Below are positions 48,562 to 56,903 of a stretch of 64,000 nt of DNA, piece by piece (positions within the stretch are counted from its first letter, which is position 1; every line of letters starts with the position of its first letter). The stretch comes from Burkholderiales bacterium (GTDB taxonomy: Bacteria > Pseudomonadota > Gammaproteobacteria > Burkholderiales > Ga0077523), in the NCBI GenBank assembly GCA_019747905.1, contig JAIEQG010000022.1, forward strand, positions 1 through 64,000, written 5' to 3'. The notes under the pieces are model-generated. The model was not told where the DNA came from and ran no database searches. It saw only the letters and a list, made by a program, of their open reading frames with translations. The translations under genes were made by a program, and so were the position numbers.

Positions 48562-49902
48562 CTAGAAGAACTCGAGATAGCGTTCCACTTCCCAGCCCGA
48601 CACATGGCGCTGGTACTCGATCCATTCCATCCGCTTCAACCGGATGAACTCCGCCGCGAGGTCCTTGCCGAGACCTTCGCACAGCACCTTGTCGGCCTCG
48701 AGCGCATCGACCGATTCGGCGAGGCTCTGCGGCAGCACGTCGATGCCGGCCTTCTTCAGCTGGGCGTCGGTCCACTCGTACAGGTTGGTGTTGTTGGGCT
48801 CGCCCGGATCCATCTTCTTCTCGACCCCGTCCATGCCCGCGGCGATGATGGCAGCACTGGCGAGGTAGGGATTCACCGCGGCATCCGGCAGGCGCATCTC
48901 CAGACGTCCGTAGGGAATGCGGACCATGCAGGTGCGGTTGTTGTCGCCGTAGGTCACGTACGCCGGCGCCCAGGTGGCCCCGGACAGTGCACGACCCACC
49001 ACGAGACGCTTGTATGAATTCACCGTCGGCGCGCAGATGGCCGTGAGACCGCGCGCGTGATGCAGCAGGCCGCCCATGAAGTGGTAGCCCATCTTCGAGA
49101 GTCCCAGGCCACGCTTGTCCTTGGTGTCGTAGAACAGGTTCTTCGTCTTGCCGTCGCCGATCGACAGGTGGAAATGCGCTCCGGACCCGGTGCGATTCGA
49201 GAACGGCTTCGGCATGAACGTGGCGATCAGGCCGAGCTGGTTCGCGATCTCGCTCGCCGCCATCTTGACGAAGATGTGCCGGTCGGCCGTCGTCATTGCG
49301 TCGGCGTAGGTGTAGTTCACCTCGAACTGGCCGTTCGCGTCCTCGTGGTCGATCTGGTAGACGTCGATCCCGACCTTGCGGCATGCCCCGGTGATCCGGG
49401 TCAGGAACTCGGCGCTGCGCGCGAGCCCCTTGTAGTCGTAGCAGGGCTTCTCGAGCGAGTCGGTGTCGTCGCAGGGTCCGACGCTGCCGTCCGGCCGGCG
49501 CTTGAGCAGCATGAATTCCGGTTCGATCCCGGTGTAGAGCGTGAGGCCCTTGGCCTTCAGCCGGTCGGTCGCGTTCTTGAGCGCGAGCCGCGAATCGTAG
49601 GGATAGGGCTTGCCCTTCACGTGGCCCCACGTGGCCATGCGCGCGAACCCGGGCATCCAGGGAATCGGCTGGAGCGTGTCGAGATCGCCCACCGCCATGT
49701 AGTCGGGGCCTTGCGGTCCCATGCCGAAGCCCCACAGCGCGAAGCCAGCGAAGCCGGCGCCGTCGGTGAGCACCATCTCGAGGTGCTCCACCGGCACGGC
49801 CTTCGCCTTGGCGGCACCGTGGATGTCCACGAACTGCGCCAGGATGTACTGGATGTTCTCGTCCTTGAAGAGCTTCTTCGCCTGCGCCGGTGTCATGGTC
49901 AT
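48562..49902 (-). CDS. gmaS: Gamma-glutamylmethylamide synthetase (glutamine synthetase-like)
   Basis: 446 residues from ATG 49902, preceded by AAGGGGAAG. Glutamine-synthetase fold: N-terminal beta-grasp ([25 protein letters not shown]), metal/glutamate residues in [13 protein letters not shown], the ATP-site [15 protein letters not shown], and [21 protein letters not shown]. It joins methylamine to the gamma-carboxyl of glutamate with ATP. Placement between the dehydrogenase (mgd) and synthase (mgs) genes is the reason for calling GmaS rather than a GlnT-type glutamine synthetase, which is the closest alternative. Confidence 0.87.
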   Translation of the reverse strand: MTMTPAQAKKLFKDENIQYILAQFVDIHGAAKAKAVPVEHLEMVLTDGAGFAGFALWGFGMGPQGPDYMAVGDLDTLQPIPWMPGFARMATWGHVKGKPYPYDSRLALKNATDRLKAKGLTLYTGIEPEFMLLKRRPDGSVGPCDDTDSLEKPCYDYKGLARSAEFLTRITGACRKVGIDVYQIDHEDANGQFEVNYTYADAMTTADRHIFVKMAASEIANQLGLIATFMPKPFSNRTGSGAHFHLSIGDGKTKNLFYDTKDKRGLGLSKMGYHFMGGLLHHARGLTAICAPTVNSYKRLVVGRALSGATWAPAYVTYGDNNRTCMVRIPYGRLEMRLPDAAVNPYLASAAIIAAGMDGVEKKMDPGEPNNTNLYEWTDAQLKKAGIDVLPQSLAESVDALEADKVLCEGLGKDLAAEFIRLKRMEWIEYQRHVSGWEVERYLEFF

Positions 49903-49924
49903 CTTCCCCTTCTGGTGCGATGAA

Positions 49925-50608
49925 TCATTGGAGGTTCTGAAGTTGCGCGTCCGGGAACGCGCTCGCGAATCCGACGGCACCTCCGCCCAGTTCCGCGGCG
50001 ATGCCCGTCAACGTTTCCCACAGGTAAGGGCCCGAGGTGCCGTCGCACCACAGGCGCCAGCAATCGGTTCCCGCCAGGCGTTGCTGCAACACGGTGACCG
50101 ACACGCCCACCATCAGGGTCAGCGTGACGACGCGTGCGTCGCGCGTCTGCGCGGTGAAATCGACGTTGCAGGTCTGGACCAGCAGTTCGTTCACCAGCTC
50201 TCCGGTGAGCGCGAGGGCGCAATCCTGCCGCGGTACCGGGTAGACGCCGGGCGATCCCGGCTTCAGGTCCGGCGCGAGCCGCGCCACCGCCTTGCCGGAG
50301 AATCCGTCCTCGACCAGGAACTCGGTGCGTGCGAGGCGCGCCACCGCACCGCCACCTTCCAGCGCTGACCAGGTGTTCGGCTGGTCGGGGACCGGTACTC
50401 CGCGCGCGGACAACCAATCGGCAGCACCCGGACCCTTGAGCCCGATCCGCGGCAACGCCGACAGATCGCAGATGCCGAGTTTCGCGCTGCGATCGGGGCG
50501 ATCGTCGCGCAGCTTCGACGCGAGCGGCATGCCAGCCACCTCGATCCATTCAGGATGCAAGGTGGCCAAGGCGTGGGCCAGGGGACTCGAACGCAGCGCG
50601 GCTGCCAT
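49925..50608 (-). CDS. mgdD: N-methylglutamate dehydrogenase subunit D (sarcosine oxidase gamma-like)
   Basis: 227 residues from ATG 50608, which overlaps the mgdC stop (TGATG). Sarcosine oxidase gamma-subunit (SoxG) fold: [29 protein letters not shown] and the folate-related barrel ending [22 protein letters not shown]. With MgdC it helps hold tetrahydrofolate so that the N-methyl carbon is released as methylene-tetrahydrofolate. It is 22 bases upstream of gmaS. Confidence 0.85.
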   Translation of the reverse strand: MAAALRSSPLAHALATLHPEWIEVAGMPLASKLRDDRPDRSAKLGICDLSALPRIGLKGPGAADWLSARGVPVPDQPNTWSALEGGGAVARLARTEFLVEDGFSGKAVARLAPDLKPGSPGVYPVPRQDCALALTGELVNELLVQTCNVDFTAQTRDARVVTLTLMVGVSVTVLQQRLAGTDCWRLWCDGTSGPYLWETLTGIAAELGGGAVGFASAFPDAQLQNLQ

Positions 50609-53514
50609 CAGTCCACCACCTTCTGCCGCAGGCCTTCGGCGTCGTAGAACGGCGTGGGCACCACGCGCGCCTGCACCATGGTGCCGCCGTCGGCCCGGAT
50701 GAAGAACGGCGAGTTGAGCTCGGTCATGTCGGGGGCCACGAAGGCCAGACCCACGTGCTTGCCCAGCGTGTCGCTCCAGGCGATGCTGGTGACCCGCCCG
50801 GCGATCGCGCCATTGCGCACGACCAGATGACATTCGCGCGGTGCGGTCGAGGCGCCGATGGCATCGAGCTCGAAGCCGACGAGCTTCTGCCGCGGCCCGT
50901 TCTTGCGCACGATCTCAACGCTCCGCTTGCCCACGAAGAACGGCTTGTCGACCTTCACCGCCCATTCGAGTCCGGCTTCGTCCGGTTGCGTGAGGCCGTC
51001 GGTGTCCTGCCCGATGATGATGTGGCCTTTCTCCAGTCGCAGCAGGCGCTGCGCCTCGACCCCGAAGGGACGGATCCCATCGTCCTGGCCGGCCTCCATC
51101 AGGGCGTCCCAGACGCGCGCCGCGCGGTCGGCCGGCACGTGGATCTCGTAGCCGAGTTCGCCGACGAAGCCGACGCGCATCAGGCGCGCCGGCACGCCGG
51201 CCACATCGGCTTCGCGCAGCGCAAGATACGGAAAGGCCTCGTTCGACAGATCGAGTGACGTCAACTTGCGCAGCACCGCCCGTGCCTTCGGGCCGGCAAG
51301 GTTCATGGCGGCGAAGGCACCGGTCGCGTTGACGATGCCCACTTCGAGATTCCACTGTGCGTTCCAGCGCTGCAGTTCGCGATAGACGGTGGTCGAACCC
51401 GTCGTGGTCGTCGTGAAGTAGAAGTGCTGCTCGGACAACCGCGCCACCACGCCGTCGTCGATGACCACGCCGCTTTCGTCCAGCATCACCGCGTAGCGTG
51501 TGGTGCCCGGCTTCATGCCGGAGAACTTTGCGGTGTACACCCGTTCCAGGAATGCACCCGCGTCCGGCCCGTACAGCTCCATCTTGCCGAGCGTGCCCAC
51601 GTCGATGAGACCGACCGCGTCGCGCACCGCGCGCGCCTCGTCGCGCACGATCTCGCTCTTGCGCTTGCCCGGCAGGGCGTAATACTCGGGCCGCAGCCAG
51701 ACACCAGCCTGCATCCAGACGGCACCGAGGCCATCGTGCCGGCTGTGGAGCGGCGTTTCGCGATGCACGTTGAAACCCCGCCCGGCCAGGTGCGACAACG
51801 GCACCGGATGGAAGAACGGCCTGGCGGTCGTCGTGCCCACTTCACCGGGCGAGACACCGCGAATCCGCGCGAGGACGCGGATCGCGTTCATGTTCGAATG
51901 CTTGCCCTGGGATGGGCCCATGCCCACCGTCGTGTAGCGCTTCATGAGCTCGATGTTGTCGAAGCCTTCCTGCGCGGCATTGTGGAAGTCGCGCAGATGC
52001 AGGTCTTCGTCGAAATCCACGAAGTTCTTGCCGGCGGGATGTTCGACGATTGGCCACGGATGCGATGGCGGCGAGCGCTCGGGCGCGATCGAGAAACTGC
52101 GCTCGGGCGTGTCGAAACCGAGATGGCGTGCGGCTTCCGTCCCGGCCCGCTCACCGTCCTCGCAGCGCGAATCGAGCGCGTACACCCCGTTCACGCGCCC
52201 GCAGGCGAACACGCCGGCAGGCAAGCGCTCGGGGACGAACTGGTGCGTGGTCGTGTCGTAGCGCATGCTCGCGCCGGCCTGATACAGCAGGGCCGCCGCC
52301 GGAGCCCAGCCCACGCTCATCACCAGCCCGTCGCACGCGAACTTCTGCGGTGACGCCGTGTCGGGCTTGCCGTCGGCCCCGGTCGGGCACACGGTGGCGG
52401 CCACCAGCCTGTCACCGACGGCCTCGGCCTCCAGCACGCAGTGGCTCTTGAGCACCGGGATGCCCACCTGCTTCACTCGCATCGAGAGCGCACTCGGCTC
52501 GCCGTCGGCACGCAGGTCCGCGACGGCCGCGATCGCGACGCCATGGGCCATCAGGTCGAGCGCCGCGCGATAGCCGTCGGCATTGGCGGTCAGCACCAGC
52601 GCCTTGTCCATCGGCTTGACGGCGTAGCGATACAACAATCGCTGGGCCGCGGAAGCGAGCATGACACCCGGCGCATCGTTGTTGCGGAACACCGCCGGCT
52701 GCTCGAACGCGCCGCCGGCCACGATCACCGCGCGGGGGCGCAGCTTGGTCATGCGCTGCGCGTCCACCAGCGGGATCCAGTGGTCGGCGTAGTACCCCGC
52801 GGCCAGCGTACCGGGACGCACCGACACGTTGGGGAGATCGGCAAGGTCGCGCTCGAGATCGCGCAACATCTCGAAACCTTCGATGGAACCGCCGCGCTGA
52901 TAACCAAGCGATCCGCCGATGCGCGCATTCTCGTCCACCAGCACGACCTTGGCGCCGGCCCGCCCGGCGGCGAGCGCCGCATGCAGCCCTGCAGGACCGG
53001 CACCCACGACCAGGACATCGCAGAAGTCGTAGCGCTTCGGCGTGCGGATGTGGGGCGCGCCGAAGTCGAGCGTACCGAGGCCCGTCATGCGGCGGAACAC
53101 CCGCTCCCAGAAGGGAAACAGCGCCTTCGGCCGATGGAATGCCTTGTAGTAGAAACCCACCGGCAGGAAGCCGCCGAGCGCGTTCAGGATGCGCAGCCGG
53201 TCGCCGGATGCACCGCCCGCGGTATTGACGCTGGTGAGCGCCATGCCTTGCTCGAGCGGCTCGACGTCGGCACGCAGATTGAGCCGGGCGCCCGCCTGCA
53301 TCATCGTGTTCACGTCGTGGTTCGCCAGCGACAGCACACCGCGCGGCCGGTGGTACTTGAAGCTGCGACCGAGCACGTGCACGTCGGCGGCCCACAGCGC
53401 GCTGGCGGGTGTATCGCCGGCACAGCCGCGATACGCACGGCCATCGAACGTGAAATCGACGCCGCGCGAACGGTCGATCCATTCCCCGGTGACGGGTGGC
53501 AGGCGCGAGCTCAT
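50608..53514 (-). CDS. mgdC: N-methylglutamate dehydrogenase subunit C (sarcosine oxidase alpha-like)
   Basis: 968 residues. Order of domains: N-terminal ferredoxin-like segment (GVDFTFDGRAYRGCAGDTPASAL) with too few cysteines for a [2Fe-2S] cluster; dinucleotide-binding domain starting DVLVVGAGPAGLHAALAAGR near 160; second Rossmann part; and a C-terminal GcvT folate-binding domain from about 610 (FSGMKPGTTRYAVMLDESG, VGFVGELGYEIHVPAD, LRLEKGHIIIGQDTDG). It oxidises N-methylglutamate together with MgdA, transferring the C1 unit to tetrahydrofolate. Its ATG overlaps the mgdB stop (ATGA). Confidence 0.9.
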   Translation of the reverse strand: MSSRLPPVTGEWIDRSRGVDFTFDGRAYRGCAGDTPASALWAADVHVLGRSFKYHRPRGVLSLANHDVNTMMQAGARLNLRADVEPLEQGMALTSVNTAGGASGDRLRILNALGGFLPVGFYYKAFHRPKALFPFWERVFRRMTGLGTLDFGAPHIRTPKRYDFCDVLVVGAGPAGLHAALAAGRAGAKVVLVDENARIGGSLGYQRGGSIEGFEMLRDLERDLADLPNVSVRPGTLAAGYYADHWIPLVDAQRMTKLRPRAVIVAGGAFEQPAVFRNNDAPGVMLASAAQRLLYRYAVKPMDKALVLTANADGYRAALDLMAHGVAIAAVADLRADGEPSALSMRVKQVGIPVLKSHCVLEAEAVGDRLVAATVCPTGADGKPDTASPQKFACDGLVMSVGWAPAAALLYQAGASMRYDTTTHQFVPERLPAGVFACGRVNGVYALDSRCEDGERAGTEAARHLGFDTPERSFSIAPERSPPSHPWPIVEHPAGKNFVDFDEDLHLRDFHNAAQEGFDNIELMKRYTTVGMGPSQGKHSNMNAIRVLARIRGVSPGEVGTTTARPFFHPVPLSHLAGRGFNVHRETPLHSRHDGLGAVWMQAGVWLRPEYYALPGKRKSEIVRDEARAVRDAVGLIDVGTLGKMELYGPDAGAFLERVYTAKFSGMKPGTTRYAVMLDESGVVIDDGVVARLSEQHFYFTTTTTGSTTVYRELQRWNAQWNLEVGIVNATGAFAAMNLAGPKARAVLRKLTSLDLSNEAFPYLALREADVAGVPARLMRVGFVGELGYEIHVPADRAARVWDALMEAGQDDGIRPFGVEAQRLLRLEKGHIIIGQDTDGLTQPDEAGLEWAVKVDKPFFVGKRSVEIVRKNGPRQKLVGFELDAIGASTAPRECHLVVRNGAIAGRVTSIAWSDTLGKHVGLAFVAPDMTELNSPFFIRADGGTMVQARVVPTPFYDAEGLRQKVVD

Positions 53515-53759
53515 GCGGGCAGCCACGTGCGGATCACACGATCCGCCACCGTGTCGCGCTCGGCGTAGAACCACGTGCCGCTCGCGATGTGGTACCACCA
53601 CTCGATCTTCACGCCCGGAACGCCGCTGCGATTGAACACGTAGTCGGCCCATTCGCGGTCGGTACAGGTCGCCCCGTCCGGCATGGGGCGCACTTCACCA
53701 CCGTACGCGAACTCCGAGACCGGCCGCGGACCATTGACGGGGCAGGTCAGGATCTTCAT
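53511..53759 (-). CDS. mgdB: N-methylglutamate dehydrogenase subunit B (sarcosine oxidase delta-like)
   Basis: 82 residues, the SoxD family length. It begins MKILTCPVNGPRPVSEFAYGG, where canonical SoxD has CxxC; the second cysteine is replaced by Asn, so the usual zinc site is probably lost. The later DREWADYVFNRSG and HIASGTWFYAERDT match the family. It is a small structural subunit. It overlaps mgdC by 4 bases and is separated from mgdA by 135 bases carrying a repeat. Confidence 0.88.
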   Translation of the reverse strand: MKILTCPVNGPRPVSEFAYGGEVRPMPDGATCTDREWADYVFNRSGVPGVKIEWWYHIASGTWFYAERDTVADRVIRTWLPA

Positions 53760-53796
53760 GTCCCGAAGCCCCGACAACCTGAGGCGCCCACCGCGG

Positions 53797-53872
53797 AGGA
53801 GAAGCAAAACCTGAAGACGAAGGATTCGGTTTTCCCTCGCGTCCTCCGCGCTGAGAGCTTCTGTTCAGCGGA
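53797..53872. repeat. Diverged inverted repeat between mgdA and mgdB (family B-like)
   Basis: GGAGGAGAAGCAAAACCTGAAGACGAAGGATTC and CCCTCGCGTCCTCCGCG form an imperfect inverted element related to the CCTTCGTG family. It lies inside the mgd operon, in the only long gap between these subunit genes, and would make a hairpin in the mRNA. Confidence 0.5.
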
Positions 53873-53894
53873 CGAATGTGCCGGCTGTCGCATG

Positions 53895-55136
53895 TTAGTG
53901 ACCCACGCTCGCTGCGCCTTTCTCGCCGGTGAGCTCGTAGCGCTCGAACCGCGAGAGATTGAAGCCCTTGATCAATTCATGATTGCGGCCGTTGGCCACG
54001 GTCCACGACATGGTCTTGCCGCACACCGGGGTCGCCTTGAAGCCCCAGGTGCCCCAACCTGCGTCGAGATAGAACCCTTCCACCGGCGTGGTCCCCATGA
54101 TGGGCGCGAAATCCGGCGTCATGTCGGCCATGCCCGCCCACTGCCGGTTCACCCGCGCGTTCGAGAGGAACGGGAACATGTCGAGCATGTGTGCGGCGAG
54201 CCCCTCGACGAAATCGAGGGTCGAGCGCGTGGCATGCAGCTCGTAGGGATCGAGCGATGCGCCCATCACCAGTTCGCCGCGCGCCGACTGGCTCACGTAC
54301 ACGTGCAGGCTGCCGGACACCAGGATCGGATCGAGCCACGGCTTCATCGGTTCGGTGACCATCGCCTGCAGCGGATGGATGTAGATCGGCGTGCGCAAGC
54401 CGACCATGTCCGTGACCCGCGGCGTGAACCCCGCCACGGCCGACAGCACCCGCGGGGTCGCGATGTCGCCTTTGGTGGTGCGGACCCCGGTGACCTTGCC
54501 GCTCTCGACGTTGATGCCGAGCACCTCGGTCTGCTGATGGATCTCCACGCCGCGCTGATCGGCACCGCGGCCGTAGCCCCAGGCCACCGCATCGTGCCGT
54601 GCGATGGCGCCCGGCGCGTGATACAGCGCACCGAGAATGGGTGCGTGCCCGCCGCACGTGATGTCGATCTGCGGCGCCGCCTTCCTGACTTCGTCCGGAC
54701 CGACCAGTTCGCTGTCGACGCCGAAATGCTTGTTCACCTCCGCACGCCAGCGCATGGTGCGCACGGCGGAGTCGGTGTGCGCCAGCGTGAAGTGCCCGCG
54801 GGTGGCATAGAACAGGTTGAGGTCGAAATCCTGCGAGAGGTCCTGCCACAGCCGCACCGATTGGTCGTAGAACGCCACGCCCTCGGGCGTCAGGTAGTTC
54901 GAGCGGATGATCGTGGTGTTGCGGCCGGTGTTGCCGCCGCCGATATAGCCGCGCTCGAGCACCGCCACATTGGTCATCCCGTGATCGCGCGCGAGGTAGT
55001 AGGCCGACGCCAGTCCGTGGCCGCCGGCGCCGATGATCACGGCGTCGTAGGCGTTCTTCAGGCGCTCGGGCGTCCGGAACATCCGGGGTTCGGGATGTTT
55101 CGAGGCGAATGCGAAGCGCAGGAGCTGATACGGCAT
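53895..55136 (-). CDS. mgdA: N-methylglutamate dehydrogenase subunit A (sarcosine oxidase beta-like)
   Basis: 413 residues. FAD-dependent D-amino-acid-oxidase-type fold: dinucleotide motif YDAVIIGAGGHGLASAYYLARD at about residues 30-51, the flavin site GGGNTGRNTTIIRSNYL and the C-terminal MADMTPDFAPIMGTTPVEGFYLDAGWGTWGFKATPVCG. It carries the flavin that oxidises the N-methyl C-N bond of N-methylglutamate (or sarcosine in the SoxB relatives). It is the first gene of the mgd-gmaS-mgs run. The 125 bases upstream contain an AT-richer stretch and are the probable promoter. Confidence 0.9.
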   Translation of the reverse strand: MPYQLLRFAFASKHPEPRMFRTPERLKNAYDAVIIGAGGHGLASAYYLARDHGMTNVAVLERGYIGGGNTGRNTTIIRSNYLTPEGVAFYDQSVRLWQDLSQDFDLNLFYATRGHFTLAHTDSAVRTMRWRAEVNKHFGVDSELVGPDEVRKAAPQIDITCGGHAPILGALYHAPGAIARHDAVAWGYGRGADQRGVEIHQQTEVLGINVESGKVTGVRTTKGDIATPRVLSAVAGFTPRVTDMVGLRTPIYIHPLQAMVTEPMKPWLDPILVSGSLHVYVSQSARGELVMGASLDPYELHATRSTLDFVEGLAAHMLDMFPFLSNARVNRQWAGMADMTPDFAPIMGTTPVEGFYLDAGWGTWGFKATPVCGKTMSWTVANGRNHELIKGFNLSRFERYELTGEKGAASVGH

Positions 55137-55261
55137 CGAGGCGGGAAAGGCGGGGCGGGCGGCGGTTACCGGCGACGGACGATGATTCTTGCCGTGAATC
55201 TTTCGTGCATATGATGAACGCCAGCAGGGGCAGCGTCAACGTGCCGCCGCCGGCGGCTGCC

Positions 55262-55540
55262 TCAGGGATGCGCGAGCCGGGCCCGATGCAGTTCGTAGCG
55301 CCAGCGTGCCAGCCGATAGGCGTCCACCACGGAGATGGCGTACACGAGGAAACCGCCGGCGTGCCGGCCCACGAACGAATGCGCGGGGGTGGTGAGATGC
55401 CAGCTCACCATGCCGAGCATGAACATGAAGAAGATGAACGTGAGCGCACGGGCGGTCATGCCGTTCATGACCTGGCCCATGCCCGGCAGCAGCGCTGCCA
55501 CGACCATCACCACCAATGGGTGCGGCGGGCTGCGGGTCAT
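55262..55540 (-). CDS. Small membrane protein, 92 residues, upstream of mgdA
   Basis: Start ATG 55540 (MTRSPPHPLVVMVVAALLPG). Two to three hydrophobic helices: VVMVVAALLPGMGQVMNG, LTFIFFMFMLGMVSWHL and GGFLVYAISVVDAYRLARW. The GMGQVMNG segment resembles the Gly-rich PG-GQ-Y-G turn of TM2/DUF5683-like small membrane proteins, but the family is not certain. It precedes mgdA on the same strand by 125 bases and may belong to the same transcript. Function unknown. Confidence 0.65.
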   Translation of the reverse strand: MTRSPPHPLVVMVVAALLPGMGQVMNGMTARALTFIFFMFMLGMVSWHLTTPAHSFVGRHAGGFLVYAISVVDAYRLARWRYELHRARLAHP

Positions 55541-55556
55541 GTCGGTACGGTGTGCG

Positions 55557-55695
55557 CCATCGCAATGGGCCGGCGACCGGGGCGGGCGGGCCCTCTCACA
55601 AGAGACCTCGACATGGGTGGCGCCAGAGCGCCCCAAGCCGCTGATGCGCTCCCTCGGGGGTCAGCGAACGAATTACGCACGGAGGCCGTTTCATC
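55557..55695. repeat. GC-rich palindromic repeat (family A, diverged full copy)
   Basis: ATCGCAATGGGCCGGCGACCGGGG--GGGCCC followed by GGTGGCGCCAGAGCGCCCCAAGCCGCTGATGCGCTCC; the same two halves, more diverged, as at 24536-24682. A partial variant (GAGAGGCCGCAGGCC) follows at 55719-55733. It separates the permease/UspA group from the small membrane protein and mgd genes, and fills the 216-base gap there. Confidence 0.65.
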
Positions 55696-55756
55696 CTGGT
55701 CCGCGCCGGGCCTGCCATCGGCGAGAGGCCGCAGGCCTGTCGGGAGGTAGTCAACG

Positions 55757-56440
55757 TCAGGCGGCGCGGCGCTGTTCATCGGACGCAGTGCCCAGCGCCT
55801 GAACAAGCACGCGCGCGTCGGCCAATCGCGCGGCGACCGCGGCCGGATCGATCCGGTCCAGGTCGAAGCGCGGCCGCCGCAACATCAAGTACTCCGCTCG
55901 GCGGCCTTCAGCCAGGAGACTCAACAGGCGCACGCCTTTCGGCGACACCACGATCTCCTTGGCTTGCGGAGACTGGAAGAACTGCGCGCCCATCGTTGCC
56001 ATCGCCATGGGCAGCGTGCTCTCTCGATCCGCCCGCAGGCTCACATGGCGCGGCCAGGCACCCGGCAGCGACAGGCGCACCGGCAGGTCGGCGGCCGGTG
56101 AGAAGAACTCCGTACCCTGCTCGCGCGCCAGCGCGTCGAATGCAGCATCGACCCCAACCCGGACCGCAATCGTCACGGATAGCCAGAGGACCGGCAGCTT
56201 GCGGTATCCCAGATCGTCGAAGATCAGACTGCAGGTGACCGGCATGCCCTCCGACGTGCCCTCCAGGACCGGCCATCCGGTGCGGTCGATGCGGATCGCA
56301 GGCCGCGCCAACAGCATGCTGCAACCGTCGAACAACTGCGCGCGCCATGCTCGCACCCGCGCCTGGTCGCGCCGCGCCTGCCACGCCAGGGCGCCGGCCA
56401 ACGCGGCGCCCAGCAGAACCACATCCCAGCGCACGAACAA
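55757..56440 (-). CDS. Hypothetical membrane-anchored protein, 227 residues
   Basis: A single N-terminal hydrophobic helix (WDVVLLGAALAGALAW) anchors a soluble domain of about 200 residues that contains no motif I recognise. Segments such as PVLEGTSEGMPVTCSLIFDDLGYRKLPVLWLSVTI suggest a beta-rich fold. It lies 7 bases downstream of the UspA gene on the same strand, so it is probably in the same transcript as the ethanolamine-permease-like carrier. Function unknown. Confidence 0.65.
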   Translation of the reverse strand: MFVRWDVVLLGAALAGALAWQARRDQARVRAWRAQLFDGCSMLLARPAIRIDRTGWPVLEGTSEGMPVTCSLIFDDLGYRKLPVLWLSVTIAVRVGVDAAFDALAREQGTEFFSPAADLPVRLSLPGAWPRHVSLRADRESTLPMAMATMGAQFFQSPQAKEIVVSPKGVRLLSLLAEGRRAEYLMLRRPRFDLDRIDPAAVAARLADARVLVQALGTASDEQRRAA

Positions 56441-56447
56441 CGCGCCT

Positions 56448-56879
56448 TCAGCGCACCACCGTCACGGGACAGTGCGCCTTGGCCACGACGTCGGCGGCAA
56501 CCGAACCGAGCATGAGTCGCGCAAGGCCGGTGCGCCCCAGCGAACCGGTGACGATGTGGTCGAAGCCGTTCTTCTCGGCGTAGTCGATGATGGCGGCAGC
56601 GACGTTGCCGCCCTGGGTCGTGACACACTGCACCTGCGTGAGGCCGGCGTTGCGGGCTTTTGCGGCGGCCGCGGACAGATCGCGATGCGTCTGGGCAACC
56701 GCCAAGTCGAGCACCTGGGAATCCCAGAACGCCGAATTGGCGGCCTTCTCCACCGTGACGCGTTCGACCGTGACGAAGGTGAGTGCCGCCCCGAGTTGCG
56801 AAGCCAGTTCGACCGCCGCGTCCACGGCCTTCGCAGAAGCCGTGGACCCGTCAGTGGCACAGAGGATCTTCCGGATCAT
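56448..56879 (-). CDS. Universal stress protein (UspA family)
   Basis: 143 residues with the full UspA fold: KILCATDGSTASAKAVDAAVELASQLG at the N-terminus and the ATP-binding loop GSLGRTGLARLMLGSVAADVV (G-2x-G-9x-G-S) near the end, so ATP binding is expected. It lies 24 bases after the permease gene. Usp proteins are often encoded beside transporters and can regulate them, which fits this placement. Confidence 0.92.
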   Translation of the reverse strand: MIRKILCATDGSTASAKAVDAAVELASQLGAALTFVTVERVTVEKAANSAFWDSQVLDLAVAQTHRDLSAAAAKARNAGLTQVQCVTTQGGNVAAAIIDYAEKNGFDHIVTGSLGRTGLARLMLGSVAADVVAKAHCPVTVVR

Positions 56880-56903
56880 GGCGATACCTCCACGTTGGAC
56901 GGG

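Noticed and set aside
48562-49902. Ordinary ammonia-assimilating glutamine synthetase (glnA)
   Set aside because: It sits between mgd and mgs genes and lacks ntrBC or other glnA neighbours; GmaS explains the context better, although sequence alone does not exclude GlnT.
49925-55136. Heterotetrameric sarcosine oxidase (soxBDAG)
   Set aside because: Same families, but the neighbouring gmaS and mgsABC, the dmm genes and the altered delta subunit favour N-methylglutamate dehydrogenase. No glyA or purU beside it.
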